Positions 33,253-43,460 of a DNA stretch of 64,000 bases are shown in pieces; the stretch's first letter is position 1, and each line of letters opens with the position of its first letter. Source of the DNA: Setoptus koraiensis. Lineage: Eukaryota > Arthropoda. Where the stretch lies: positions 9,486,001-9,550,000 of the forward strand of contig CM106585.1 of NCBI GenBank assembly GCA_048013815.1, in the 5' to 3' direction. Made by a program: the position numbers and the translations under genes. The notes below the pieces were generated by a model. The model ran no database searches. It had not been told where the DNA came from and was given only the letters and a program-made list of their open reading frames with translations.

Positions 33253-34587
33253 TCACACTCTAGAGCACAATGATTTGCAGATTTCGTGCATTATATCTCT
33301 TGATTGGCTTGCAGGAAATTCCTCCAAACACTTGATGGCTTTTGTTGCGTAACTCTCTATGGTCTTGTGCGTTTCATCTAGCGCTTTGCCATCACTTACA
33401 ATCAAATTGTGCAGCGCTTTGTAGTCGATGGATTCTTGATGCTGGTGCTGGTCGTAGTTAATGCCGCCGTCCCCCACGTCAACACATGACCTGTTGCTCT
33501 CGATTTTTTTCAATAAACTGTCAACATCAGCTATATTTCTCATGAAGTGAATCACTGGTAAACAATTCAAATCAAATGCAGGAAATGGAGGCATTTCTGG
33601 TAACTCAACATGCTTGTACGTGACATCTCTGAACGGCTGTAGTTCTGTGTGAGCTTGCCATGCAAAGCCCAAATTCTTGCCAAAATCGTAGGCATTTTCC
33701 TGAAGTCTTGTGTCCTTGCCAGCCAACAGCATACTCGACTGACAGCTATTGCCTTGCAGACTTCCAATGGTGGAATAGGTTCGCTTCTCCCATCGTGTAA
33801 GATCGCGAGAATTTTCGCTCTTTAAATAGTCTAAATTGCGCCAATCCTCTATGAGTAGAAACTCGCCCTCCATGAAATCTGTTATAGCCGTCGCCATCAA
33901 ATCAACCACTTTACTGTTGTGTAGATCGCCCAAGCCACGCATTACGTAAGCGAGAAGAAAATCGCCACTTAACACAGACAATTTGTTGCCATAATGAATA
34001 GCTTTTGATGTTTTAATCTCAGGAGAGCTGCTCTCTGAAGGTTCTATGGTTCCTTCTTCTAAAGAGGTCATCTTTAGATCCATAACGCCACGATGAATCA
34101 TGAAGGCCGAATATATCATCTCTGTCATTTCGGCAAGCGACATTTGATTTTTGTATAGTAGTTCATTGTAGATATCCTGCTTCTGGCTTGCAGTTTTTGC
34201 TGTTAGTAATACAATCAGACCTCTAGCTTGAGAACTACCCATTTTGCCCTCACCAATATAGGCACATCGTTTGGCTGTCTCCAACATCGGATGATTGGTT
34301 CCCACAAGTTTTTGTAGGTATTTCATTATTGTGCTGTACTCTCCACTTACCCATTGGCGTAGATTAGAATACGAACTTGTATCACCAAGTATTGTCTCAA
34401 CTTGTAACATGGCCTCATTCCATGATTGACTTGTTGTAGGATACAACTGCGATGAGTATCTGGTCGCCTGAAGATTTATAAATTTTCGAGTGTATGTTCC
34501 TTCTGAGGGCTGGCATGATGACCAAATTGGTCGAAGAGATCTGAAGCTTTGTGTTCTAGAGTTGATGAATTTCAAAGTTGACAACAT
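33253..34587 (-). CDS. Pdss2: PDSS2-like decaprenyl diphosphate synthase subunit 2
   Basis: Non-catalytic partner of PDSS1 in making the polyprenyl tail of ubiquinone, in the mitochondrial matrix. The intronless 444-residue protein has a basic, Ser-rich mitochondrial presequence (first 40 residues). WNEAMLQVETILGDTSSY, VGTNHPMLETAKRCAYI, QARGLIVLLTAKTAS, SLAEMTEMIYSAFMIHRGVM and GNKLSVLSGDFLLAYVMRGL match PDSS2. As in that family the aspartate-rich DDxxD motifs are missing. The end (AIKCLEEFPASQSRDIMHEI) also matches. It sits between the two Smad copies on the same strand, so it separates the parts of the tandem duplication. Confidence 0.9.
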   Translation of the reverse strand: MLSTLKFINSRTQSFRSLRPIWSSCQPSEGTYTRKFINLQATRYSSQLYPTTSQSWNEAMLQVETILGDTSSYSNLRQWVSGEYSTIMKYLQKLVGTNHPMLETAKRCAYIGEGKMGSSQARGLIVLLTAKTASQKQDIYNELLYKNQMSLAEMTEMIYSAFMIHRGVMDLKMTSLEEGTIEPSESSSPEIKTSKAIHYGNKLSVLSGDFLLAYVMRGLGDLHNSKVVDLMATAITDFMEGEFLLIEDWRNLDYLKSENSRDLTRWEKRTYSTIGSLQGNSCQSSMLLAGKDTRLQENAYDFGKNLGFAWQAHTELQPFRDVTYKHVELPEMPPFPAFDLNCLPVIHFMRNIADVDSLLKKIESNRSCVDVGDGGINYDQHQHQESIDYKALHNLIVSDGKALDETHKTIESYATKAIKCLEEFPASQSRDIMHEICKSLCSRV

Positions 34588-34626
34588 GGCTTCTCACTTT
34601 AATCGAAACTTTTTTCAATTTAAGAT

Positions 34627-34833
34627 TTACTCTATTCTAGATATTTCGTTCTTTTTTTTAACAAGAAAGAAGAAATGAATCCTATTCTCTGGAGATAAAC
34701 TCGAGACATAGTCAGTATGGTCAGCGATGTCCGAGAGAATTTCTTGTAAGTCGATAGTTTTACTAGAGAGATGAGCTCGCGAGAAAAGCTGCATCAGGGC
34801 GGGTATGATGAAATTTGGGTCAATATCAGACAT
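34627..34833 (-). CDS. hypothetical short ORF just upstream of PDSS2
   Basis: 68 codons starting at an ATG at 34833 and ending 39 bases before the PDSS2 start, same strand. The first 50 residues (MSDIDPNFIIPALMQLFSRA and on) look like a folded helical peptide with normal composition; the end is a Phe/Lys run from a poly-pyrimidine tract. It could be an upstream ORF, the first cistron of a two-cistron message, or chance. No family recognised. Confidence 0.3.
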   Translation of the reverse strand: MSDIDPNFIIPALMQLFSRAHLSSKTIDLQEILSDIADHTDYVSSLSPENRIHFFFLVKKKNEISRIE

Positions 34834-35268
34834 ACATAATACCAGTTGAAATTCCTCCGTCTCACCAACCCACTAATGGCGAAGGGAAGAAGTGGAGAGA
34901 GAGTTAATGCTGAAAGTTGATCATCTATTAACCTCGCTATATCTCAGCCATAATCAAGTAGCTTCCCCCGGCTCAGCATATTTCATCTCTGCTGAGCTCA
35001 GCAGCTTAGTGAGCCTTAACACAGGCAGCAAGACCAATGCAAAGTACACCGCAACACTAAAAGCGAGTTTACTAGCCTGCATAACTCGTTTACCTCCCTA
35101 AAAAGGTGGAGAGAATGTTAATCAGATGGATCAAGAGAGATTGACTTGAATAAAGAAGGCCGCACTGATATTTAAAGCACTTGTTATTTTTATTAATAGG
35201 AATACTGATTGACGAGTCTTCTCTTTTTCGTCTAGGCTTATATTAGGAACATATATTTGGAGGATATT
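34834..35268. other. intergenic, no gene seen
   Basis: 3' flank of Smad-B and upstream region of the PDSS2 transcript. It holds a GC-richer patch with nested GCTGAGCTCAGC palindromes near 35000 but no supported gene. Confidence 0.45.
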
Positions 35269-36450
35269 TTATGAGTCGGACGTTATTCCGCAACTGGGTG
35301 ATCCAAGTTCACGAAGTCTTGTGTCTAAGTACGCTAATGGCTCATACAGAACTATATCCAACCAACAAGGTGTGGATGTGACCTCTTGGCGAGAATATTG
35401 AGAATTACCCCAACCTTTTACAAAACTCATCCTAATAGAACAAAATGAAATGAGTGATTGGACTCTTTCGTAGGTGTTTGATGTTCGCACAAATTCCTCA
35501 AAATATTTAAAGTCGAATATCTTGAGACGATTGTTGGGCGCCATTCTGAATACATTTTGAGGCGGATAACTGAATTCGAGGTTTAGATTTCTAGATTGAA
35601 TAAAAACTGGCCCGAAGGACAAATTCTCAGCCCAAATCTCATTATCTTTCCTCTCCAGCCTAACTCCCTTTCCAATCGCTTTTCTTGTTGACTCTATAAC
35701 ACTGTTTCTGTTGATATTTGACAATGATCCAAGTGGAAATCTTTGATTAAGATTAGTAAGGTCACACGAGCCGTCAATCGTTACTGCGGATGAGCTTGCT
35801 GTGAATGGTTCACCAACACGTGAGTTGAGCTCCCAGTAGGTGATTCTACACCAGGCATTGCGATTTTGTGGAATTTCTATAACGTTTGGCACAAGTTGAT
35901 GGAATGGAACTGTCTGGTCCATTGGTGCGTCTTGATAGTAGCCTGGCGGAGGTGTTTGTGATTCAAATGATTGCGACGACAGAAAAGATGACGATTGCGG
36001 TCCATTCGATACGCTGGGTGTGAGCACGGGCGGATAAACAGGATGGTCCACTCTTATATAGTGATATGGATTGATGCAAATCTTTGTCAGTTTCTGATGG
36101 CCGGGATATTTACAATTATCCACAGACTTGAGTTCTTGATGTGTCTGTAGGTCGGGCCAACGCGCTATCCGGCAACACATAACATGGGGCAACATTTTCC
36201 TATGTGACACTTGTAGCCGACCATCTTGTGATCTGTCCAAGGTAACGCATTGAGTGTTGGGGCTTTTCTGTTCCAGGGCGACATAGAAGAATGCCTCGTA
36301 GGAGCCGTCGTTTTTCTTCTTTAATTTTTTTTCCAGCGTCAGAAAGGCGCGACTCTTCCAGGTGCCGTCCTCGTCTCCTTGTCTCCATCTCAGTATTTTG
36401 CTCAGTACTGAGCCAGCAAAGGGGAAAAGGCCATTCTGTGACGACGACAT
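35269..36450 (-). CDS. Mad-like R-Smad, copy B
   Basis: Intronless, 393 residues, the tandem sister of copy A. MH1 (about 8-135) is nearly the same as copy A: KILRWRQGDEDGTWKSRAF, DGRLQVSHRKMLPHVMCCRI, CINPYHYIRVDHPVYPP. The linker is shorter and contains PPPGYYQ, a PPxY-type motif of the kind that Smurf-like WW domains bind. MH2 reads CRITYWELNSRVGEPFT, LGSLSNINRNSVIESTRKAI and MSFVKGWGNSQYSRQEVTST, and ends ITSDS, keeping S-x-S. MH2 has diverged from copy A much more than MH1. Known family role: BMP-receptor-activated transcription factor that partners with Smad4. Whether either copy is the sole Mad of this genome cannot be seen here. Confidence 0.9.
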   Translation of the reverse strand: MSSSQNGLFPFAGSVLSKILRWRQGDEDGTWKSRAFLTLEKKLKKKNDGSYEAFFYVALEQKSPNTQCVTLDRSQDGRLQVSHRKMLPHVMCCRIARWPDLQTHQELKSVDNCKYPGHQKLTKICINPYHYIRVDHPVYPPVLTPSVSNGPQSSSFLSSQSFESQTPPPGYYQDAPMDQTVPFHQLVPNVIEIPQNRNAWCRITYWELNSRVGEPFTASSSAVTIDGSCDLTNLNQRFPLGSLSNINRNSVIESTRKAIGKGVRLERKDNEIWAENLSFGPVFIQSRNLNLEFSYPPQNVFRMAPNNRLKIFDFKYFEEFVRTSNTYERVQSLISFCSIRMSFVKGWGNSQYSRQEVTSTPCWLDIVLYEPLAYLDTRLRELGSPSCGITSDS

Positions 36451-37392
36451 GATGAGATAAATAAATTGCGAATGGTAATATGGATGAGATTGTGATGTAA
36501 CCAGTGATGAACCAGTACACTATAGTAGGTGATAATATTCAATTAGATGACCGAAATATTGAGTTGGATGACCATAATTGTAGTTGGATATTACAATTAA
36601 TGTTGAACAATGGCATATATCAGAAGTATTTACAATATAAAATATACAATACGTGAGTTTGCGCAAAGTGCACCAGCACAAAAATGTGCTTGTTTGTGTG
36701 TCTCAGTCTCTCGCTCAAATGTATGGGTGTGTGCGTCCATCTATGCACAGAGAGAATAGCTCTCACAAGTGCGATCGTACACCCAGTACAATTGTTGCTG
36801 CTGATAATGATCTGCAGCACTCACCAAGAGGGGGACAGCACTTGTAGAGCGGGGGGACAAACAAAGACTGAATCGAACCGCAAGAACAATGTTCGTCGAT
36901 CGGTATGTGTTTGTGCGCAAAACAGCCAATGATAGCGCCTCAATTACGCATCAAGAGCCAATATCCATCGACAATTGCAAATATTCTGGTAACCAAAGAT
37001 TGATAGTGGTCTGCATCAATTGATATCACTGTAAAAAAGTAGACTTTATCACCTGGGATACCGAATACACCAATCTGTTCTCTGCCATTTACTATGAGCC
37101 ACTCGTTGGAAAAAGTGCATGAGATTTGCGAATTATTGTGCTCTATAGCATGATTGTTACACTTGTGGTGTCAAGGGATTGTTGGTACTGGCGTGCGCCA
37201 TTACCAACAATTACGCAATTTAGATAATAGAACTTTAGACGCCAGTTGATTAGAGGATGTTTGAAACGATACAAGTTGACTAGTGTTCTGCATCGCATAA
37301 CAATAATCTCAAATCAATAACAGCAATAGATATCATTATCACAACTCCATACTTGTTTTTATTTACTGAAACAATCATCACAAACTTTAGTT
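36451..37392. promoter_or_regulatory. upstream region of Smad-B and 3' flank of LSM3
   Basis: About 36655-36930 is the partner of the duplicated block upstream of Smad-A. The remainder holds no recognisable gene. Confidence 0.55.
36655..36930 (-). repeat. duplicated Smad upstream block, copy B
   Basis: Shares TTTGCGCAAAGTGCACCAGC, CTCTCACAAGTGCGATC and GAACAATGTTCGTCGATC, in order, with 32455-32760. Confidence 0.85.
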
Positions 37393-37671
37393 TTAAGTGT
37401 CCGCTATGGGTGAGATCAATATGATACCATCTCCGCGAACGAAAATTAGTGGAATCTCTTTCTCAATTTCTATGAAGACATTTTCATCAGTAGCTCCATC
37501 GATCTCAACTGATGTATAAGTTTCCTTAACCTGTCCCATTACCATATTTAAGTGTGGGTCGTACGCATGTAATCTTCCTCTTAGTTCACGGTCGTTTCTT
37601 AATTTCACTTTGATATTCTTGTCGATGCTTAGCTTGATAAGATCAAGTGGTTGTTCAATCGTTGGTAGCAT
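37393..37671 (-). CDS. Lsm3: LSM3, U6 snRNA-associated Sm-like protein
   Basis: Subunit of the LSM1-7 (mRNA decay) and LSM2-8 (U6 snRNA) rings. The intronless 92-residue protein has Sm1 ([40 protein letters not shown]) and Sm2 ([15 protein letters not shown]). The Asp, Asn and Arg-Gly-Asp RNA-binding residues are present. Confidence 0.95.
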   Translation of the reverse strand: MLPTIEQPLDLIKLSIDKNIKVKLRNDRELRGRLHAYDPHLNMVMGQVKETYTSVEIDGATDENVFIEIEKEIPLIFVRGDGIILISPIADT

Positions 37672-38039
37672 GATTGGTTTTTTTATATGTTGTAGCAGTA
37701 TTGATTTGTTGTTTGTGTATTGGTAAATTTTTGAGGAAAGTTGTTTGGACAGTACCTAAAGGGTCACTAAAGAGTTATAACCTGCGATACAAGCCAAGTT
37801 CCGCTCTCGGACACGGCATGAGCGTGTCTAGGTGAAAGAGTTGACCTGCTCTGATTGCGAAAGCGCTAAATTCGTAATCGCCAAAAGATAATTTTAACAT
37901 GGGGAACTAATGAGGGACTGGGTAGAACATTTTCGAGATAACAACTCTAAAGAACGCACAGCAAATATTTAATCAAGAAATCATACGTTACAGGGGTTTA
38001 ATTAACAATATCTAATGATTATAATTTGATAGGCAACCT
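37672..38039. other. intergenic, no gene seen
   Basis: Upstream of LSM3 and 3' flank of PMPCB, both minus strand. Nothing recognised. Confidence 0.45.
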
Positions 38040-39631
38040 CTAAACTCTGAGCCAGTACATGCTCGATCTTATACGACTGTAATCTGTCAAATTTTCGATC
38101 GGCCCCACGGCCGCAACTGCTGGGCATCGATCATAAATGTACTGACCGCAAACATCTCTCACAACCTTTGCGTTAACAGCATCAATACGGGCTTCAAGTT
38201 CGCTCAAAGGTATACGTCTTCCGTAAGTTAGTACTTGACGGCCAATATCTTCACAGATAGGTGTAGAGCCATCGAGTTGCAAAAACAAATTGGTTTTCAA
38301 TTCGTTCTTGGCGCGCTGGACCTCAGCATCTCCAACTGTATTACAAAGGTGCATCCAAGCATTAGTCAAATAGTGTATAAAGTCCTCTTGGTGCATTTTG
38401 TCTGCAATGAAATAGCAGCCCCAAAGGCCAGTATCAGTATAGCAGGTGTTGAATGACTGGTAGCTATATATACCGGATGAACTAGCGCAAGTTGCGGCTA
38501 ATTTGTTGGCTGAGTGCACACCAGCCCCATGTGAACGATCCCACGATCCGACTATTATGTTGGCTACCATAAGTGGAATATTATCTGGATTTTGCCAACC
38601 AGGACCCTCTATGGCGACAGCACAGTGTGCCAGTGGCATCGAGTCATCACGAACACGCAAGTCACTGCCAGTAAATCGACATGGCTGCTCTGCATCAGGG
38701 ATTTCCACTTCATCATATTTGTTTGACAATTTAGAGAAGTATTTGTTTCCAAGTTCAACCAGCTTATCGTGATTGATTCCACCGGCTCCGGCTAAGACCA
38801 TTCTAACAGGTTTATAGTGAGTGTTGATATATTCAACTAGATGCTTTCTCGATATAGTCTTGATGTTTTTAGTTGGACCAAGTATGGTCATTCCAAGGGG
38901 TGTGCCTTGGAAAGCGGTCGTGTGCAAATGGTCAAAAACGACCTCTTGTAAGTTATGCTCAACTTCTTGCATTTCCCTTAGAATAACTCCTCTCTCCCGT
39001 TCTATTTCTTGTTCACCTAATTTGCTGTTCAATAGAATATCCGATAGAATCTCCACTGCTTTTTCTACATCTTTCGATAAACATTTGGCATAATAAACAG
39101 TTTGTTCTCTTGAAGTGTAGGCATTCACGTGGGCTCCCATATTCTCAATTTCGAGCTCTTGATAAGTATCGAAGTAGGTTAATGAGAGTTGAAAAATTAA
39201 ATTGTAATGCTAAAGTTATTTGATAAAAATCACAATCACCAGAGAGAATAGTTAGATTACAGAAGAATATGCTTACCGAGCTGAGTTTGCGATCTTTTAG
39301 TGGTGCCCTTGAATGCCATGTGCTCAAGAAAATGAGCAACACCATTTGTCTCGGGTTTTTCGTATCGTGATCCAGCATCGATCCACACTCCCACTGTGCA
39401 TGTTTCGATGCCAGAATCCTCGGTTGCTACTCTCATACCATTATCCAATTCAGTTAGGTGGGTCTCTGGGACGTTTAAAATAGTTTTAGCATGTGTTGCA
39501 GTAGCCAACTGAGAGGACTGATTCTGAGGTCGTCCAACAAACGTAATCTGTCGCGAAGATTGAATTCGACGGTTCCCCAGACATGGTCGCAGGATCTGTC
39601 TAAATTGATTTATCGCTCTAATATTGATCAT
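38040..39631 (-). CDS. Pmpcb: mitochondrial processing peptidase beta subunit
   Basis: Zinc peptidase subunit that removes presequences from imported mitochondrial proteins. Exons 39631-39277 and 39157-38040 flank a 119-base intron and give 490 residues (human 489). The presequence is Arg/Gln-rich. The active site [11 protein letters not shown] supplies the inverse HxxEH zinc motif, followed by [20 protein letters not shown] and the distal Glu in [20 protein letters not shown]. The C-terminal half ([20 protein letters not shown]) matches MPP-beta/core 1 proteins. The complete zinc site argues for MPP-beta rather than complex III core 1. Confidence 0.96.
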
Positions 39632-40151
39632 GATGAGGTATCTCTCCTATCGAGTTTTCTCTTTATAGTATCCACGCCCTAACCTCTCGACTATATATTG
39701 ATGCCTAACAAATTGAATTATCTAATAAGATATGAGGGGGTCCGATTTACTTAAGATAGTTAACTAAAAGATGCTGATTGTAATTTTCTCCACATCCATT
39801 TTCCAGAACTAGAGTCGATTGTATATTATTGAGATTTTGAGTGAGGCTCAAGTGCATTCGCAATGTCAATATGAGCTCCTTACTGTGCATGTGTACTTTT
39901 TGATGTGAGATTGTGGCGCTCAACAGAACTATTGCAAAAAACCAAGCATGATTTATCCGGCACAGTATGAAAATGGCGCTTCAAAAGTGGCTGCCTGCAG
40001 CATGAATCTTTCATAACAAACAGATGCGGGTCGGTGCACGATGAAATGCACGTTTTAACAGTCCATGTTTTGATAAACGTCTTTTGTCGAAAAAGTTTCA
40101 TTGATCTCATGAGATATATGACCATCATAAGTGTAATATATAAAAGATATC
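39632..40151. promoter_or_regulatory. divergent upstream region of PMPCB and LYRM4
   Basis: 520 bases between divergent starts. An 82-codon minus frame (40128-39880) overlaps it but has no family resemblance. Confidence 0.4.
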
Positions 40152-40403
40152 ATGTCTCGTCTTGACACTTTAGCTCTTTATAGAGCATTGTTGAGAGAAT
40201 CGAAGAAATTTCACTCTTATTATTATAGGAATTACGCATTGCGCAAGATCAAACACGAGTTCAGAATTAAGAGAACATTGACGGATCAAGACGAAATCGC
40301 CAAGCAATTGGCAAAAGGGAAGGAGAATTTGGAAATAATCAAGAGGCAGGTGGTATTGAATGATTTATACAAAGGAGACTGTCTTATTGTAGAAAAAAGT
40401 TAA
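40152..40403 (+). CDS. Lyrm4: LYRM4/ISD11, iron-sulfur cluster assembly factor
   Basis: Small mitochondrial LYR protein that stabilises the cysteine desulfurase NFS1 together with acyl carrier protein. The intronless 83-residue frame opens MSRLDTLALYRALLRESKKF, giving the LYR tripeptide, followed by NYALRKIKHEFRIKRTLTD and the Arg/Lys helices typical of ISD11. Length and position of the motif fit (human 91). AATAAA-like sequence follows near 40451. Confidence 0.93.
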   Translation: MSRLDTLALYRALLRESKKFHSYYYRNYALRKIKHEFRIKRTLTDQDEIAKQLAKGKENLEIIKRQVVLNDLYKGDCLIVEKS

Positions 40404-40555
40404 TTGACAGTTGCTACTTTCTTGTCCAAGTGCAGATAGTTCATAGTTATCAATAAATAGAATTCGGCGGTAGAGTCTGATACTTTAAGTGACTCTAATC
40501 GATTTTATTAAAGAGATCTGACGGGCAGTTGGTTACAATTTAACTGGGTTCTGGT

Positions 40556-40816
40556 TTACAAGTCGTTCAATGGCCTCACTTTGTCCGGTCTCTTCCGTAG
40601 CAACTTTCTAGTGCAAGGCGAAAATATGTGATCAGTTGGAGAATTCACAGCGAAGGTCCTACTGGCCTTGCTTCGTTTAACTACTGCTGGTGTTGGACAT
40701 GTCATATTCTTTATTTTCTCCTCTGTTTGTTCATGCTTAAGACTTTGGTCAGCCTCGAGCTCGGCCTTGAGGTCTCCATCGTTTTCGGGTAGTTCCTCTT
40801 TGCTTGGCGAAGACAT
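40556..40816 (-). CDS. small conserved-looking hydrophilic protein
   Basis: 86 residues, single exon, from an ATG at 40816. The N-half is acidic (EELPENDGDLKAELEADQSL) and the C-half basic with phosphosite-like TP/SP motifs: CPTPAVVKRSKASRTFAVNS and PTDHIFSPCTRKLLRKRP. The C-terminal composition looks like a conserved short linear motif region of a nuclear or cell-cycle protein. I do not recognise the family. It is convergent with LYRM4. Confidence 0.5.
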   Translation of the reverse strand: MSSPSKEELPENDGDLKAELEADQSLKHEQTEEKIKNMTCPTPAVVKRSKASRTFAVNSPTDHIFSPCTRKLLRKRPDKVRPLNDL

Positions 40817-41374
40817 TTTTGGTTGCTTGATAATATGGATTGGCGAGGTCTCTTCAATATCTGGGGATACCCGTTTGGTTGTTGTCGTTGCTGGTATGTA
40901 TTGTTGGTTGGATTGAAATTAAATCGAATGTTTGACACTAGTGCTGATACTGATGATAAAGAAAATATGATAAAGTGATTCTTGTGCACTCCAAAAAATA
41001 CTGTGTGCTGTTGAGAAGGACGAAATCACAAAAGCAACTGAACTTCGATCTCTCTCTCTCAGACAGGCCAAACTCACAATTCTTCTTTCCCCCGTCCACC
41101 GCTAAAAAGTTGACTGTCTGTCCCCAGCTGTACGATCGTCTAGTTTGTGTGTGCGTTTCATGTTTGAGTCCGTTTGTTGTTTTGTTCATGGCAGTGTTTG
41201 CTCAAATGAAAACATTATGTGGTCTCACAGTGTCAACCTTTTATTGAAAAATAATAAAAATAAAAAAGCCACGAATAACATGTGATTTACAACTACGAAG
41301 CAGATTTAATCAGATTGAACTTCGCATCAGAACAAAAGTACAGTAGCCACAAATAAACAAATAAATTCGATACC
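40817..41374. promoter_or_regulatory. divergent upstream region of the small protein and the tetraspanin
   Basis: 558 bases. Overlapping small frames on both strands (40938-41189 minus, 40975-41247 plus) lack motifs. Confidence 0.4.
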
Positions 41375-42741
41375 ATGGTAGACTCAAGAAGCAAATCATC
41401 CTCCGGGAGATATTATAGTGGAAATAACCCCAACCATCGAGCTAGATCTAATTACGACAGAGCCCATTCGAGACTTAATTCACGTTACAGATCCGAGGAC
41501 GATTTTGATTCGGTCATTTCGCCATGTGTAAAATATTCTCTATTTTTCTTCAATTTTATATTTTGGGTGAGTTAGATTACATTCTATCTACACACTACTA
41601 TCTACACATTCTACCTTTAATACAACCTTTCAATCTGATATTATTGACTAAACTATAAATTGATATCTCGTCTTGTGTTCACTATACAAACAATAGTTGA
41701 TTGGATGTGTCATGATTGGTTTAGGATGTTGGTCTTTCTCTGAGGAAGTTCTCGAGTTTGGTTATACGCACCTACCAAAAGTCTCCAATATTATTCATCT
41801 AGTTTTGCACATATCACTGGCGATGATTATTGTGGGTGGAATTATTTTCCTCATGAGCTTTGCCGGTTGCCTCGGAGCTTTGCGTGAAAATATATGTCTC
41901 CTCAAATTCGTAAGTTATTTGGTCTAGAATATCCCTGCAAGATGTTTAATGGAAACTGATTTTATAATCGTATCAAACAAAACTACCCTCCCATTGAAAA
42001 TACTCTTCCCCAGTATTCCTTCATGCTTCTTTTCCTATTCATAGCAGAAGTCATCCTGTCAACAGTAGCTTTCGTCTTTCCGGGCTCATTTCTAGCCTAT
42101 TTCAAAGAAGGCCTAACGAAAGATTTAGTGATGAGGTATAGAGAGGATACAAATCTTCAGAACCTGATTGATAGTATGCACACCGGACTCAAATGTTGTG
42201 GAATTTCTGATAAAGGTTATAAAGATTGGTCGCAAAATATCTACTTCAACTGTTCAGCAACCAACCCAAGTCCAGAAAGGTGTGGTGTACCCTACAGCTG
42301 CTGTCGGAACGCTAAAAACCTAGATGTATGTATACGAGTCGTCTCCTCCAACAAATCTCCTTGTACTACTCTGAGAGTTAGTTGTATAACGTTTTTTTTT
42401 CTAATTCTTTACAGAGTGGTCTAATCAATGTTATGTGTGGTAACGGTATACAAAATATAAGCTCCGTTGTGGAAGTTAGCAAATTCATATACACACGGGG
42501 ATGTATCGAAGCCTTCACAGAAATCTTTGAGAGAAACATGAATCTTGCAGCAGCTTTATGTCTAGCTTGTGCCTTTGTACAACTTTTCGCCATGTTCCTC
42601 GCTAGGTCATTACAAGGTAACTAAACTTTCTGGATTTTTCACTATATCTAGAAATCTGATTATGGAATAGATCAACTTATTAAAATACAAATCTCTTATA
42701 ATACAGGCCAAATTTATTCGCAGCGGGCACGTTGGATGTGA
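41375..42741 (+). CDS. TspanC8-type tetraspanin (Tspan5/14/17/33, fly Tsp26A/Tsp86D group)
   Basis: Four-pass membrane protein; TspanC8 members escort ADAM10 and so affect Notch cleavage. Exons 41375-41566, 41697-41909, 42014-42325, 42415-42616 and 42707-42741 give 317 residues. The cytoplasmic N-terminus is unusually long (about 50 residues, Ser/Arg-rich). The large loop has eight cysteines: GLKCCGISDKGYKDWSQNIY, FNCSATNPSPERCGVPYSCC, VMCG and RGC. GYKDW and the ERCGVPYSCC run are hallmarks of the C8 group. The last exon codes for only 11 residues (QIYSQRARWM). Confidence 0.92.
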
Positions 42742-42834
42742 AAAACTAGACAACTGCATTTCTGTATGATACTCAGATGAAGGCGACACAAAATTAAAAT
42801 ATGGCGATTTACAGGTCAGATGAATAGTTCCTCT

Positions 42835-43115
42835 GAAACGCCTTTAATGTCCAACTATCACACACTGGTATTCTTTTTATTATCTTGTGGATCCATGTGG
42901 CCACCGTATCGAATATAAGTTTTGCCACTATAGATTCATTTAGGAAGAGGCATTTCTTCAGGTTACCCTGGCGATGCAGAATGTAATAGCCAATGAGATT
43001 GCAAAACCGCTCCAATTAATCATTGATGAACGGAACAAACAATCGAACAATCAGAAAGTGATGATCCAAGGATGCTCATTTCACGTGGAAAACTGTTCAA
43101 TTATATTTTTTGTAA
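42835..43115 (+). pseudogene. degenerate copy of part of the ABCA gene
   Basis: Aligns with about 47245-47625 of the ABCA gene, with small deletions. Shared runs include ATAGCCAATGAGATTGC and CAATCAGAAAGTGATGATCC, plus TATCACACA and a CTTGTGGA run. It encodes remnants of transmembrane domain 2. The reading frame is broken in several places. Confidence 0.88.
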
Positions 43116-43139
43116 ATGACGATCCACCGGTTTCTACCA

Positions 43140-43310
43140 AAGAAACCTGACACTGTGCTGTTCTCTGTCAAAACTAGCGATCTCGATGAATTCAAACTAC
43201 AAATCAGTAGTTGAATTTATCAATTAATGAATCGGCTGTGCTGTCCATATTCAGCTTTATACACTTACTGAGTTTATTATCCGTCAATCATAAATTCAAA
43301 TTCAGCTAAC
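43140..43310 (+). pseudogene. degenerate copy of part of the TMEM161 gene
   Basis: Aligns with about 50875-51090; TGTTCTCTGTCAAAACTAGC is shared exactly and is followed by GATCTCGAT, with a later match at TATTCAGCT and ACTTACTGAG. About 70 bases of the source are missing in the middle. Confidence 0.88.
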
Positions 43311-43311
43311 T

Positions 43312-43460
43312 ACTGAGTTATTGAATGGTATATCATCAGCATGATTTCTGCTTTAGAATTCCGAAGTTTATACCATTCCTTTTAATAAAATTTGGCAGCT
43401 CTTCTGTCCATTGTAATGTACCGTTTTCTGTTCTTTAGAGTTATCGGTGTTGATCAGGTT
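43312..43460 (+). pseudogene. degenerate copy of the 3' end of the UROS gene
   Basis: Aligns with about 56625-56770. TATTGAATGGTATATCATCA and the adjoining GCATGA stop are retained, followed by a diverged 3' flank ending in a TTTAGAGTT match. Confidence 0.85.

Noticed and set aside
39880-40128. 82-codon minus-strand frame next to LYRM4
   Set aside because: Lies in the divergent promoter region, with irregular Cys/Ser/His composition and no recognisable domain.
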